DNA of 64,000 nt from Corallium rubrum (taxonomy: Eukaryota; Cnidaria; Anthozoa; Scleralcyonacea; Coralliidae). The DNA lies in assembly GCA_964035015.1 (NCBI GenBank), contig OZ036002.1, positions 3,645,877-3,709,876 on the forward strand, read 5' to 3'. Under the pieces are notes generated by a model that did not search any database, was not told the origin of the DNA, and saw only the letters and a program-made list of their open reading frames with translations. Shown here piece after piece: positions 1-10,926 of this stretch (within the stretch, counting starts at the first letter, position 1; each line of letters starts with the position of its first letter). The position numbers and the translations under genes were made by a program.

Positions 1-422
1 AAAAGTTGAGATTTTGCATCATTTTGATTTATATTTTTTATATATATGAATTATTATCACAATTACTTCGCTCGATTATCTTACAATTTGAATACCTATA
101 GGCGCTTAAAACGATGTTCAAAAGAAAGAAGAATTCGTGTTTCATCCCTTTATTATTTTCCTTTGACACCACGACCGAGTGTGCCACAGTCCCCCGCGCG
201 TCTTTCGAGTTCGCCACAGGTGCCCACGCACTTTTTGGCATGACGAATTGCCAAGATGGGGCTCCCTGTCCATTAGCAAGAGAACAAGTTGACATTTCGT
301 GAACGTCATTTTCTGACTCTGGCCAAGAATGAGTAATGAGTTACTCGAATGAGGAATGAATTACTCGATCCAGGCGTCTTTTGAGATCAGTAATATTGGG
401 CATTTCACTCGATTACATAGCA
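1..422. other. AT-rich sequence left of first exon, no gene seen
   Basis: This is presumably part of the VASP intron that leads into the exon at 742. It holds no recognisable exon; the short open frames here show no family resemblance. A direct repeat TTTTGAGATCAGT occurs at 379-391 and again at 672-684, on either side of the foldback element that follows. Confidence 0.5.
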
Positions 423-671
423 TGTTCTAAAGATTTTGGGTGAAGGAAAATTCGAGTGTAGAATATATACCACCTTATTATATACAGAACTCGCGATCAA
501 GCTCTCAGCAACGCCCTCCGTGGCTCAGTGGTCAGAGCATTGCACTAGAATCGCAAGGTCGTGAGTTCAATTCCTGCCGGAAGGCCTGTGTAGTTGCATT
601 TTTCGCAACTGGTCCCGGTTGGGTCTTACATTCTACACTCGAATTTTCCTTCACCCAAAATCCTTAGAACA
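423..671. mobile_element. Foldback element carrying a tRNA-like sequence
   Basis: Inverted arms of 42 bp (423-464 and 630-671) match with about one mismatch. The right end runs on into TTTTGAGATCAGTG, the same terminus as the hAT-like element at 15946-16300, so the two may belong to one family. The loop holds a tRNA-like module (separate entry). The element lies about 70 bp upstream of a VASP exon. Confidence 0.7.
514..584 (+). ncRNA. tRNA-like sequence (SINE head or tRNA pseudogene)
   Basis: The 71-nt stretch folds roughly as a tRNA. The acceptor ends CCCTCCG and CGGAAGG pair at six of seven positions. The D stem is GCTC/GAGC inside an A-box-like GTGGCTCAGTGG. The anticodon stem-loop TTGCA-CTAGAAT-CGCAA would present AGA, and the B box is GAGTTCAATTCC. 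The T stem pairs poorly, and there is no long variable arm as a real serine tRNA would need. It is therefore more likely a tRNA-derived repeat than a working tRNA gene. Confidence 0.55.
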
Positions 672-741
672 TTTTGAGATCAGTGTTATACAAACTAGAA
701 CCAAGGTACTCACTGTCTTGTCTATCCCATTTTGTTCACAG

Positions 742-3700
742 TTGTCCCTACACCACCCGCAGTTCCTGCTGTTCCTCAACCTCCGACAGCTTCAGCTGCC
801 CCAGCAGTCCCGACACCACCCGCGGTTCCAGCCGTACCTGCCGGACCACCTGCTCCGCCAGCCCCACCAGGCGGTGGTGGAGGTGTGCCTGCTCCTCCCC
901 CTCCCCCACCTCCTCCGCCAGCAAGTGGCGGTGGTGGTGGCGGTGGATCTCTCGCTTCTCAGATCGCAGCTGCTAAACTAAAGAAAGCAGCGGTAAGAAT
1001 TTTTTATATTTATTTTTCCACTGAAGTATGTCTTTTCGGAATGGAATATCGAAATAAAGTTTTTACTGTTAGTTTTGGTGTTGGTGTCAATCGCAGGCTA
1101 TGTTATAATTGTTGAGCGTCGTGTTTTTAGCGTATTGCGAACTTTACCGTTCAGGTCTGTTTATTAACTGGAAAAAAAACGACTTCGGTGTTGTTGTTGG
1201 TGTAATCAGTGCCGTCGAGAGGGGGGTGGTAGGCGGGGTAATTACCCCGGGAGCCTGGGCCCCCTGGGCCCGCAAAAAATTTAGTGTAAGAAGATATATC
1301 ATATATTATAATAATTATCAAAAACTTACCGCTGGGGCCCGGGAAACTTTCTGGCTTAGTATTAGTAATAATAATATAATATTTTGTCAAAACTAACGGA
1401 GTTACGGGCCCCAGTCCCAGCCTAGCAAAATCAGTGTTCGAGGGCATAAAATTTACGTCAACGGAAATATTTTGTAGCTGTTTCATTTCTACAGGCTAAA
1501 ACAAACAGACCCTGCTGCTTTCAGCTTTCTGGACAGAGTAATTAGTAGACAAGTCAAGCTAGGTAAAACATATGGCCCCAGTGATAAGCTAACTTTTATT
1601 CTCGGTTTTCACTCTCGTGATCGCTGGCCCCGTTCTGGTGGTGAAACAATACAAAATATTTGAATAAGAATAGAGTTAAATTCCCATAGGATAAGGATTG
1701 TGCACCAACATGGCCGCCATTTCATTGTTCCTATGCACCAACATGGCCGCCGTGACGTCAGATGAAAACCAAGAATTGGGACACAACCATAGAAATAATA
1801 GACCTAGAGTGCGTGCTCTGTCACGTGACAGGTGTCCAAATTAAATTTTATTTTGCCCTTACAGATCCGCCATTTTGAATTTTGCAAAGGGGTGAGATAA
1901 ATATACAACAATGATCACCTCTCAAAATAAAGAATTGGAGGACGTTTCATAGGGATAAATTGGATACATGCATGACAACAAATCAGCCACATACACATTA
2001 GCATAAAATAAAACAATTTGCAAGACACTTGCTTTATTAAACGTACTAAAAACTATAAGTTCAAAATTATATTTCGATCAGTTCACCACAATTACAAAAA
2101 GCAACAAAAAGATAGGCTCATGCTAAACTTGAAACTCAGAAATTGTCTGCATCAAAGCCCGTTTAAAATAAAATAAAATAATCAAATATGTAATGGAAAC
2201 TAGGAGAAAATCTTAAGAAAAACACGGATTTAAAATGTCAATATAAATAGATGTCGAAAGACTGATGTATAAAAAGTATGACAGGTGCATGAACATATAT
2301 TTCAAAAATCACAAGCTAGAAATCCCTATTAGATTGGATAAAAAAAAAAAACACTTACTGTCTCCTGGATTAATCCTCCACATTCAGTATAAATCACATG
2401 CAGATTGGCAAGTGGGAATCATTCAAATATAATATAAAACAGTGAAAACACTGAAACCATTCGTATTAAAAGGCCGCTATCGTCGCCATTTCTACATCCA
2501 GATCGAGTTTGATGTTCGAAATGTTTTGGTGAAGGATATTGCACTTCACATGCCTTTAAAGACACTAATGCAGTAAATTTCCTGGCGTAAAACACAAAGA
2601 AATTTAGTGCAAAAATACATCCATCGTCCACTCCACACCGGTTACCAACCGCGGCCGTGTAAAAAACTGTTAAAAAGTTTTACCCTTATAAATCCGCCAT
2701 TTTGTGGGGTCACTTTTTTGACAGACAGGAGATACGAGCCCGCATTCTAGGTATATTATTTCTATGGACACAACTCACTGGATTAGCGTTAAGGTTCAAA
2801 TTTCAAGCCGCATTCACGCGTGACGGGTATTATTTTACAAACTGTAATCTGTTTCTTTTTAATATTTGATTATGATTATATGTTTTGTTTGACGTTAAGA
2901 AGGCAAGCAAAGTTTTTTTGCTGAACCAAGCCACCGAAGTCTTAACTGCAATACCTGAAGAAAGTAGTATTAGAAATTACAGAGATTCAGAGACTATATT
3001 ATCTGCGTTTTGTACTTTTAGTACTTCACTTATAGTACGTAACGTACTAACGTATTATAAGTGAATAAATTACTGCGATTTCCAGTTGAGTTTGGAACGG
3101 CTAAAGTTCTGCCGTTAAGTTTATAGTCGTTTGAAACTTGTAGTTGTGACGTAATACGAATAATGTTGTCAAGGCGTTGGTAAGGCGTTACATACTAATG
3201 CCTTTGTTTTAACGCATTGTCTTGCCCTTGGCAACGCCTTTACAACATCGTTCGTATTACGTCACAACTACGAGTTTCAAACGACTAAGCTTGACGGCAA
3301 AACTTTAGCCGTTCCAAACTCAATTGGAAATCACAGTACCAAATATAATGCGAATGCGATGGTTTGTGTTTAGTTTATTCACTTCAAGGTAACGCTATTG
3401 AAACTAAAAATATCAGAGAGGCCCCGCACGCAAATTATGACTCGACGGCCCTGAGTGTAATGTTGGTGGTGGCATTTTTTGTGGTGGTGGTGATGGTGGT
3501 GGTGGTGGTGGAGTTGCAGTTGTTGTTGTTGGTGGTGGTGGTGGTAGTGCTGCTGTTGTTGTCGATGTTTCTGTTGTTGTTGCCACTATTATTGTTGTTG
3601 TTGTTGTTGTTTGTGGTGGTGGTGGTGGTGCTGTTGTTGTCGATGTTATTGTTGTTACCGCTGTTGGTGATGGTCATGAACTGATTGTGACTGAAGGTTT

Positions 3701-4751
3701 GGCAATTGGCAGTCTGAGCTGTGGTTACCTTCGGAATCAAACCAAAAGCCAGAGTCTTAAGTCACCTTATGTCTTCATTTAGGAAAACAAACCTGAACCT
3801 GCCAAATCTAGCGGAGGATCAGGTCCTTTCGGCGGTGACATGATGGCTGAGATGCAACGCAAATTAGCGGCCAGGTTTGTATATATTTGACATGTATACA
3901 AAGCTGGATTCCTTGGATCACTTAAAATGTCTATAAACTCAAATAAGTTATTAATGATATGGATTCCATATAACGTGAATAGTTGAATGCCAAAATATTT
4001 TTTTATTTGAACTTTTATTTGTTGTTATATTGAGGTTTATATTTCCAGAACAAAACCCCTATTATGACCCTAGTTAATAACTGGCTTTACCGCCTGGCTA
4101 TACGTTAACCTGGCCCACGAGCATGTTTACCACTTATAGCTGATACGTTAAGGCTAGTTTCCACTCAGGAAAATCTTCCTCAGGACTAGAACGGACAGGA
4201 AAGTTTTCTTTGTTTTGTGAGCTCTCGGTCGGAACTAATGACTTTAACACAAAGGAAACTTTCCTGTCCGTTCCTATCCTGCGGACAATTTTCCTGAGTG
4301 GAATCTAGCCTTTAACCTGACTCATTTTTCGTCGTACGCGCTGCCACATATTGCGGGGAACTATAAAACAAAATAAGATTGGAGGGATTGATTGGTAAGG
4401 GACCGAGACGATTTGATGTGCTTTGTTGTATGTAAGGCCACTTTTGCTTTGCTGGCCCAGTCATTGGTGGCCACGATTGTATGCAGGCGTACCCAGGATG
4501 TTGGGGGGGGGGGACAAGAACATCAGTCTCCTAGGCGGTCCTGGGGCTTGTCCCCCCGGGAAATTTTAGATTTCTAGGCTCTCTGAAACACTATTTCCTG
4601 CATTTTGAGGCGGGAATTTAAGAGTAATCTGAAAGCCATAAATTACATAATTTTGTTGAAATCAAACCAGAACATAGAATGATACACGTCAGAATATCTT
4701 TAGATTTATTTATAAACAAGTCGTAAATGTAAAAACAGGTTGGAGGCATTT

Positions 4752-4814
<63 letters not shown>

Positions 4815-7800
4815 CCAATTTATAGCATATGCATGGCTGCAATATATATACCTGTCTATTCACTTAGCTTTAAAACAACTAACCCCCCCCTCCCACCCCC
4901 ACTCCCACCCCCACCCCCACCCCCACCCGTCTCCTTCACAAGTTTCTCCAACGGATTTAAACTTTTCACGAGAACGGGCTTGGAGACCATTGAGGAGATC
5001 GCTTCCCCCTCACTGCCTCCCTCCCCTCCACCACCACCCACCCCAGCTACACACGTAAAAATCTCACAGCTTGTCAACAGGACCGATGTGTCCGCAACAG
5101 GCTTGTAGCAAGGCTGGGAACAAGTTGTGACAACGCTGTTCATTCAAGAAGCTGCTACAACCTTGTTAGCAACAGCCTGTTAACAACTTGTTAAGTGCAG
5201 AGCGGTAACAGGTTGTTGGAACAACTTGTCATCAGTCTGTTGGAGTTATCAGCCTTGTTACAAGTTGTCAACAACCTGTTACAGACATGTTAACAGACTG
5301 AGACAGCCAGTGCGAACACATGACGGTGACAGCCTGTTGAACAGCCTTGTAACAACTTGCTTGCAGGTATGTAACAGCTTGCGCGTTTTTACGTGTGTAA
5401 CGCCACTGATTGTGTGTTAGAATGTCTCTGTTCATGCTGTAATTTCTTTTCATAGAAAAGCAAAGGAAGGAGGCGAGGAACCGGCACCAAGAAATCAAGT
5501 GGAGGCGAGACCCGAACCTCGACAGGAGCTTAGGCAAGAGTCTAGGCAAGATAAATTACCTTCGGGTAAGTTAACCTCTTTAGAACCAAAGTTGGCGCCT
5601 TGGAATTGTGTCGACCTTGAGTCGCCTTATAGAAAACCCAATGTTTGGTTTCGATTTTTGGATGATATTTTTCTTATTTGGGTGCATGGTTTGGCCTCCT
5701 TTAAACAGTTTATGCTTTCTTTGAACTCTTTCCACAATACAATCAAATTTGTGGAAACACATTCTACCAAGGAAGTCAACTTGTTGGGTACCACAATTTA
5801 TATCGATGATGATAGATCGCTCAAATCCGATTTATTCATTAAACCATAGTCAATCGAGATATGGTCTGGAAACTCAACTAAAGTCTTTGGTCTATCTTTT
5901 TGTTGGCCTTTATGCATTTTTGTGCACGGTGCACGGTCACTGAACACATTGTATTTTAGTATAATGAACGAATTGTCCAATAGCAACGTTCCAGTTCAAT
6001 CACTCAACTGTGCTATTTAAATATTAATAAACCTAAAACAAAGGATGTGCACAGTTTAAGGTACGGTTCAACATAAAACCCCGGCTCATTATATGAGCTT
6101 TGAAGTTTGCCGAGTTTCCAGACCATATCTCGATTGACTATGGTGAAACCGACTGACTGTCTAACCCGTCACCAGTCTTCAACTCTTTGGAGAAAAATTT
6201 GTCTCAAAATTGTCTTAAAATTGCACAAAATCCCACAATAACGGGGTCTCACCCTAAATTCGCAAGTCATGCACAAAGGCCATGTCCACACTATTCCGTT
6301 TTCAAACGAAAACGGATGAAATCTGCCCCTCCCAAACGATCCCAAGCACCCTAGCGTTACTAACCCATTACCAGTCTTCAACTGTTTTAGGAAATGGGCA
6401 ATTATACGTCTAGCGTAGACTTGCTCCAAGTCTGGTTTCAAGACGGGTTTGTTTCGAGATGTTTTGGTTTGATTTAATAAATACAGTATGTGTGGTGAAA
6501 GCACAGTGAAATCGACAACAAGTGTCAGGTTGCCGACCGACGTCGCCGCACACTTGTCAATCAATTTTCTCGCCGAATATATAATACTATTCGAATTTCT
6601 GCAAGGGAAACAAGTCTGCCTCTCCTCTCCCACTTTCCTCCCGCCCGCCTAATTTCGCTCACCCGCCTGTTCGTTCGCCCGCCTTTTCGCTCGCCCGCCT
6701 TGCCAATTTATATATAGACCACTTTCATAATAGCGACTAATTGAATATTCTTTTATGTGGTAGGTAGGTAAAACTTTATTTAAACACGCTAGCCTCGTCA
6801 ACATTAGCTGATTTCCACGAGGGGCGTCACACTATTTAATACATACAAGTAAGAATGAAATAAAACAAAGTTCATTATGTACAAGAACTACGGTATATAA
6901 CTATATAAGTAAAAAAATTGATAATTAAAAATAATATATACATACACTCTATATACATATATTCTAGATTCAAGGTTTGATCCAGCATCATAATCAAGTT
7001 GGGCGTATCTTCCTCTTGAAACAATCGACCGTTTCGGCCAATTTAACTTCCCGCGGAAGATCATTCCACAACATGGCACCGCTATATTTGAAGCTCTTTT
7101 TTAAAGATTCAGTTCTGGGCTTCGGAAGTGTTAAATCTGTTTCACTATTTCTTAAATTATCGGTATATTTTGTGAAACGCTCCTTTCACAAAAGGATTGC
7201 TTTAGACCTGGGGCAGTGTGGTCATTGAGTATTTTGTACATAAAAACAGATTTTGTATAGGATCGCTTTACATCCAACGTTTCCCATGATAGGGTGTCCA
7301 GAACATCGACTAACATAGCGTCATAAGTGGCTCCCGTAATTACTCTTGCCGCGCGAGATTGAAATTTTTGTAATTTATCTTGGAGCAATTTACCGCAGTT
7401 ATCCCATAATGGGGAACAGTAATCAAAGTAAGGTTGTACTAGTGCTTTGTATATGGTTTCTAATGTGTTGGCAGGGACATAAGGTTTAACCTGTCTAATA
7501 GCCCCAATACCAGCACCTGCCTTTTTGCATATAGTCTCAGTATGTTTTTCCCAGCTCAGTTTTTCGTCGATTTCTACCCCCAAACATTTATGAGAGGTAG
7601 TTCGAGAGACTGGTTCGTTATTCAACAAGACATGACTATCGCCAACCTTATTTTTAAGATTATATGGCGACCCAATAAACATCAGTTTCGATTTGGTTGG
7701 GTGATGTTGTAGCTTATTCTTGGCAAGCCAAGTTCGGATATTGTTTAGGTCGGCATTTAAGTTTTCAACAAGTGTGTCAAAATTAGATGATGATGAAGAT

Positions 7801-10800
7801 ATTTGCGTGTCATCTGCATAAAGGCATGGTGTTGTAGATACCCAGTATCGAACCCTGTGGAACTCCACATATTATTTTTCTAGATAATGATGTGTGACCA
7901 TTGACAAAGCACACTTGTTCTCTGTTTGTCAGGTAGGATTCGAACCATTTTAGTTCGAGATTAACGACTCCAAATTGATTATTCATCTTGTTTAACAGAA
8001 TCGTGTGATTTATTGAGTCAAACGCTTTTCTGATGTCAAGAAATACAACGCCATTTAACATGTCATTGTCCATACTCTCCAACCATTGATCGCACATTTG
8101 GATGAGTGCGGACACGGTCGAGTGTTTTGGACGAAATCCCGATTGAAATTTCGATAACATCGAGTTTTCGGTCAGATACTTATATATCTGGCCGAAAACT
8201 TCTTTCTCAAAAACCTTACTTATATATAGCAGTATCGAAATAGGCCGGTAATTTTCACAATTCCTTCTGTCATCGGATTTAAAAATTGGTGATATCCAGG
8301 CTTTTTTCCATTCGTTTATATATATGCCCGTCTTAAGAGACAAATTGAAAATAGCAGTCAGCGATGACGCGATCATATCTGCCGACATCTTAAGAATTTT
8401 GGCAGGTATGTTATCCATACCTGTAGCTTTCGACACCTTTAGTTTCTTCAAACTTGAGACTACATTGATTAGGCTAATTTCAGAGAACCTGAAACGTATG
8501 CCTGGACAATGGTCAACGCATACATCAGTATTTGGTTCGTCACACGGTTGGTTGGTTAAATCATTTACTTCAGATGCTAATTTCGGCCCGATATTTATAA
8601 AATGTGCATCTTAAAAAGCCTTTCTGACCTCGTTTGTGTGTCTGCAATTCAAAAGAATTTTTGCTTCATAACGAGGTCAGAAAGGCTCATTTAGATGCAC
8701 ATAAAAGAATATTTAAAATGGTGGCCATTACGAAAGTGGTCTATTGCCTCCCACACATACTGTATTTATTAAATCAAAATAAAACATCTCGAAATAAACC
8801 CGTCTCGAAACAATCAAGAGGCAGACTTGATGCAAGTCTACGTCTAGCGCTGCTTTTAAAGTAATTTAAATAATGATGTTTTACAGTAAATAAATTACCA
8901 AAGACCACCAATCATGTGCCTCCTCCTCCTGCAGTCAGCACTTCTCCAATCAAATCAGCGCCGTTGAGACAAGACAGGTAAACTGTGTAGTTTAGCTTGT
9001 ATAGTAAATACTTGTGTAAGCAGCTGTCGATAACGTGATGGATATGTCGTGGATATGGGCATGGACAAGGGCAAGGACATACACAGGCATATGGACATAG
9101 ACGACACGTGGACATGGACATGAACAAGGACATACTACACATCAACATATATAAACATGACATGAACATGGACATAGACACAGACACAGACACAGACACA
9201 GACACAGACACAGACACAGACACAGACACAGACACAGACACAGACACAGACATAGACATAGACATAGACATAGACATAGATATGGACATAGACACGGACA
9301 TAGACGCAGACAGATACAGACATAGACATAGACACAGACGTAGACACAGACATAGACACAGACACAGACACAGACACAGACACAGACGTAGACGTAGACG
9401 TAGACATAGACATAGACATAGACACAGACACAGACGTAGATGCAGACGTAGACGTAGACACAAAGACACAGACATAGATATAGACGTAGACATAGACCAT
9501 AGACATGGACATGGACCTAGACATAGCCATAGCTATAGATAGACATAGCCGTAGATATAGACGTAGACACAGACACAGTCGTAGACGTAGACATACGGAT
9601 ATTGACACAGACACAGACGTAGGCACAGACCTAGACACATGCATAGACGCATGCGTAGACATAGACGTAGACGTAGACATAGACATAGACATGGACATAG
9701 ACATAGACACAGACACAGACACAGACACAGACACAGACACAGACACAGACACAGACATAGACATAGACATGACTGACTCACGTTGCCGCTATATATATTA
9801 TCTTTTAGTGGTAAAACAACACCCAACGAAGCACCAAGTTCTGGGCAATTGCACGACTTAAAAATGGTAAGATCAACGGATTTTAATCCAGAATATATCA
9901 CAACTTCGACATCCTAATCTGAAAGACAATAGTTGTAATAATTGTACGTTTAACTTTGACTTGTGTTTTGCATTGAAGGAAATTTTAGCCGAATTCAGGA
10001 GGGAACTGGAGGCAGCAAAGACCGATATTATCCAAGGTGAGTTGCGTAGCAATTGAAACGCAACTTTAAAACGCAAGTATACATATCATCAGTCGTCCAC
10101 CCATTTCATCCATCGTTTGTTTGTCCGTTTGTTCAGTCGCCTATCGTTCTGTCTATTCATTTATCCATTCACCCACCCACTCGTCTGTCTATCCATCCGT
10201 CCATTTATCCGTCTATCTATCCATCCACTCACCTATTCAGTCTATCCATCCATCTATTCATTCGTTCATTCATTCACTTATTCATTCGTCTATCCATTCG
10301 TATCTGTCTATCCATAGCCATTCATATCCATCTACATCCATCCACATCCATCCACGTCCATCCACATCCATCCATATCCATCCACATCCATTCACATCCA
10401 TCCACATCCATATCCATCCACATCCATCCACATCCATCTACATCCATCTACATCTATCCATATCCATTCATATCCATACACATCCATTCACATCCATCTA
10501 CATCCACATCCATCTACATCCATACACATCCATACATACATATACATACATATACATCCAGCCATACATATCCATCCATCCACATCCATTCACATCCATA
10601 CATATCCATCCACATCCATCCACATCCATTCACATCCATCCACATCCATACATATCCATCGATCCATCCATATCCATCCATCCACATCCATTCACATCCA
10701 TCGACATCCATTCACATCCATCCACATCCATTTACATCCATCCACATCCATTCACATCCATCTACGTTCATCCATATCCATTCACATTCATCCATAATCC

Positions 10801-10926
10801 ATATCCATCCATACCCATCCATATTCATCCACATCCATCCATCTTGACTATAATAAATTATGATTTTGACAAAACGTGCTTTTTTGTGTTTTAGCAGTGC
10901 GACAAGAACTTTCAAGAATAAGATAA
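742..10926 (+). CDS. VASP: Ena/VASP actin regulator, C-terminal half (7 exons)
   Basis: Exons 742-992, 3783-3874, 5456-5565, 8935-8977, 9809-9866, 9979-10036 and 10895-10926 have GT-AG borders, and their phases close exactly to 214 residues plus TAA. In order they encode a proline-rich region with a PPPPPPPPP run (profilin/SH3 ligand), the G-actin binding motif [13 protein letters not shown], the F-actin binding basic block QRKLAARRKAKE, a charged R/E/Q linker, and the tetramerisation helix [19 protein letters not shown] continuing [10 protein letters not shown]. This is the EVH2 order of Ena, Mena and VASP proteins, which bind barbed ends of actin filaments at the leading edge and at adhesions and speed elongation. 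The N-terminal EVH1 domain is outside the window: the first exon starts with the last two bases of a split codon. The gene may be the single Ena/VASP gene usual in invertebrates, so the symbol marks the family only. Introns are filled with transposons and microsatellites. Confidence 0.93.
993..1787. other. VASP intron, left part, with a GC-rich repeat fragment
   Basis: The part at about 1205-1440 (CCGTCGAGAGGGGGGTGG then a CCCCGGGAGCCTGGGCC-type stretch) resembles a transposon end. No partner end was found with confidence. The repeated ACATGGCCGCC near 1709 and 1740 is short. No exon is visible. Confidence 0.35.
1788..2766. mobile_element. Non-autonomous hAT-like element with 8-bp target duplication
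   Basis: The ends are inverted: CATAGAAATAATA on the left and TATTATTTCTATG on the right, with weaker matching further in. The 8-bp direct repeat GACACAAC flanks it exactly (1780-1787 and 2767-2774). An 8-bp duplication is the mark of hAT transposons. No transposase frame is present in the 979 bp, so it would depend on an enzyme from elsewhere. Confidence 0.8.
3073..3336. mobile_element. TA-flanked MITE
   Basis: Inverted arms of about 110 bp start CTGCGATTTCCAGTTGAG and end in its near-complement, with TA on both sides (3071-3072, 3337-3338). This fits a Tc1/mariner-type MITE. A similar end (CTGCGATTTTCAGTTGAG) lies near 29627 in an LBR intron, probably a fragment of the same family. Confidence 0.75.
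3460..3668. repeat. GTT/GGT trinucleotide microsatellite
   Basis: Impure runs of GTT and GGT (with GCT) fill about 200 bp of the VASP intron. Both strands stay open because of the repeat, giving poly-V/L and poly-N/T frames that are not genes. It sits about 115 bp before the exon at 3783. Confidence 0.85.
4151..4311. mobile_element. TTA-flanked MITE (PIF/Harbinger-like)
   Basis: Inverted ends AGGCTAGTTTCCACTCAGGA and TCCTGAGTGGAATCTAGCCT enclose 161 bp. TTA is duplicated on both sides (4148-4150, 4312-4314), as in PIF/Harbinger elements. No coding capacity. Confidence 0.7.
4480..4625. mobile_element. Fragment carrying the shared GGCATTTC/GGGGGG transposon module
   Basis: It begins CGTACCCAGGATGTTGGGGG and includes a stretch related to internal parts of the elements at 40.1, 47.2, 47.8, 49.9 and 54.9 kb: G-run, AAATTTTAGATTT, CTCTCTGAAA and ATTTCCTGCATTTTGAGG. 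Only one end is seen, so it is treated as a fragment. Confidence 0.45.
4750..4925. repeat. (TA)n microsatellite followed by C-rich simple repeat
   Basis: About 58 bp of perfect TA repeat (4753-4811) are followed, after about 75 bp, by a CCCCCA-type run (4887-4925). Both lie inside a VASP intron. Such runs are prone to length error in assemblies. Confidence 0.9.
5048..5400. mobile_element. MITE with ACACACGTAAAAA ends and CAACAAGTTG core
   Basis: The ends TACACACGTAAAAA and TTTTTACGTGTGTAA are inverted. The interior is built from scattered variants of CAACAAGTTG/CAACAGGTTGTT, a degenerate palindromic decamer. It ends about 55 bp before the splice acceptor of the exon at 5456. Confidence 0.65.
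5594..6170 (+). mobile_element. Penelope-like retroelement fragment, interrupted by a MITE
   Basis: The frame at 5594-5845 carries reverse-transcriptase motif [10 protein letters not shown] followed by [17 protein letters not shown] and an IKP end. This order is typical of Penelope-like elements, where the DD pair is part of the RT catalytic site. A MITE sits at 5846-6142, and related sequence (KPTDCLT) reappears just after it. It is a short remnant on the same strand as VASP, directly behind the exon ending at 5565. Confidence 0.7.
5846..6142. mobile_element. MITE with CATAGTCAATCGAG ends, copy 1
   Basis: Inverted ends of about 31 bp start CATAGTCAATCGAGATATGG and end with the complement. 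It is inserted in the Penelope-like fragment. A second copy lies at 37858-38650 and is itself interrupted; a degenerate right end occurs near 20268-20315. Confidence 0.75.
6171..6711. other. VASP intron sequence with short repeats
   Basis: A near-repeat TACCAGTCTTCAACT-type sequence occurs at about 6161-6190 and 6360-6386. A stretch at 6405-6500 is an inverted match to 8748-8850, so it is the outer left end of the compound element that surrounds the LINE. At 6640-6705 a CGCCCGCCT/TCGCTCGCC short repeat is present. No exon seen. Confidence 0.5.
6712..8745. mobile_element. MITE split by a LINE insertion
   Basis: The left part TAGACCACTTTCATAAT... to TTCTTTTATGTG (6714-6757) is the inverted counterpart of 8690-8744 (CATTACGAAAGTGGTCTA). 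Between them the LINE interrupts the MITE at ATGTG. A hairpin inside the right part (about 8608-8700) pairs GCCTTTCTGACCTCGTT with its complement. Confidence 0.6.
6758..8600 (-). mobile_element. 5'-truncated CR1/Jockey-type LINE, antisense to VASP
   Basis: On the minus strand, 8451-7810 encodes reverse transcriptase: [20 protein letters not shown], an FRPKHST block, [13 protein letters not shown] and [10 protein letters not shown] second frame 7868-7152 starts at the catalytic box YADDTQ and runs through the thumb and a C-terminal [16 protein letters not shown] region. About 20 residues between GSILG and YADD are missing and the frame shifts there, so this copy is dead. There is no endonuclease domain, so it is 5' truncated. 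The 3' end (left) carries AATAAA and a CCTACCTACC tail. This kind of tail and the C-terminal block fit CR1/L2/Jockey-clade elements; the exact clade is not settled. Confidence 0.85.
9040..9775. repeat. GACACA/GACATA/GACGTA hexanucleotide array
   Basis: About 730 bp of six-base units (GACACA, GACATA, GACGTA) lie in the VASP intron between the exons at 8935 and 9809. Perfect GACACA blocks (9178-9250, 9710-9755) flank a more mixed centre. All six frames stay open and give D/T, S/V or C/L repeats, which are artefacts of the repeat. Confidence 0.95.
10085..10848. repeat. CATCCA/CATCCATC hexa- and tetranucleotide array
   Basis: About 760 bp of CATCCA, CATTCA and CATCTA units fill the last VASP intron. 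The left third is tetranucleotide-like (ATCC/ATTC), the right two thirds hexanucleotide. The last coding exon begins 47 bp after it. The open frames across it are repeat artefacts. Confidence 0.95.

Noticed and set aside
514-584. Functional tRNA-Ser(AGA)
   Set aside because: T stem pairs badly, the long variable arm of tRNA-Ser is missing, and it sits inside a foldback repeat.
3364-3740. Poly-V/L and poly-N/T frames
   Set aside because: They come from the GTT/GGT microsatellite.
9108-9861. Long open frames on both strands (D/T-, S/V-, C/L-repeat proteins)
   Set aside because: They are produced by the six-base repeat, which keeps all frames open; no start context, domain or splice support.
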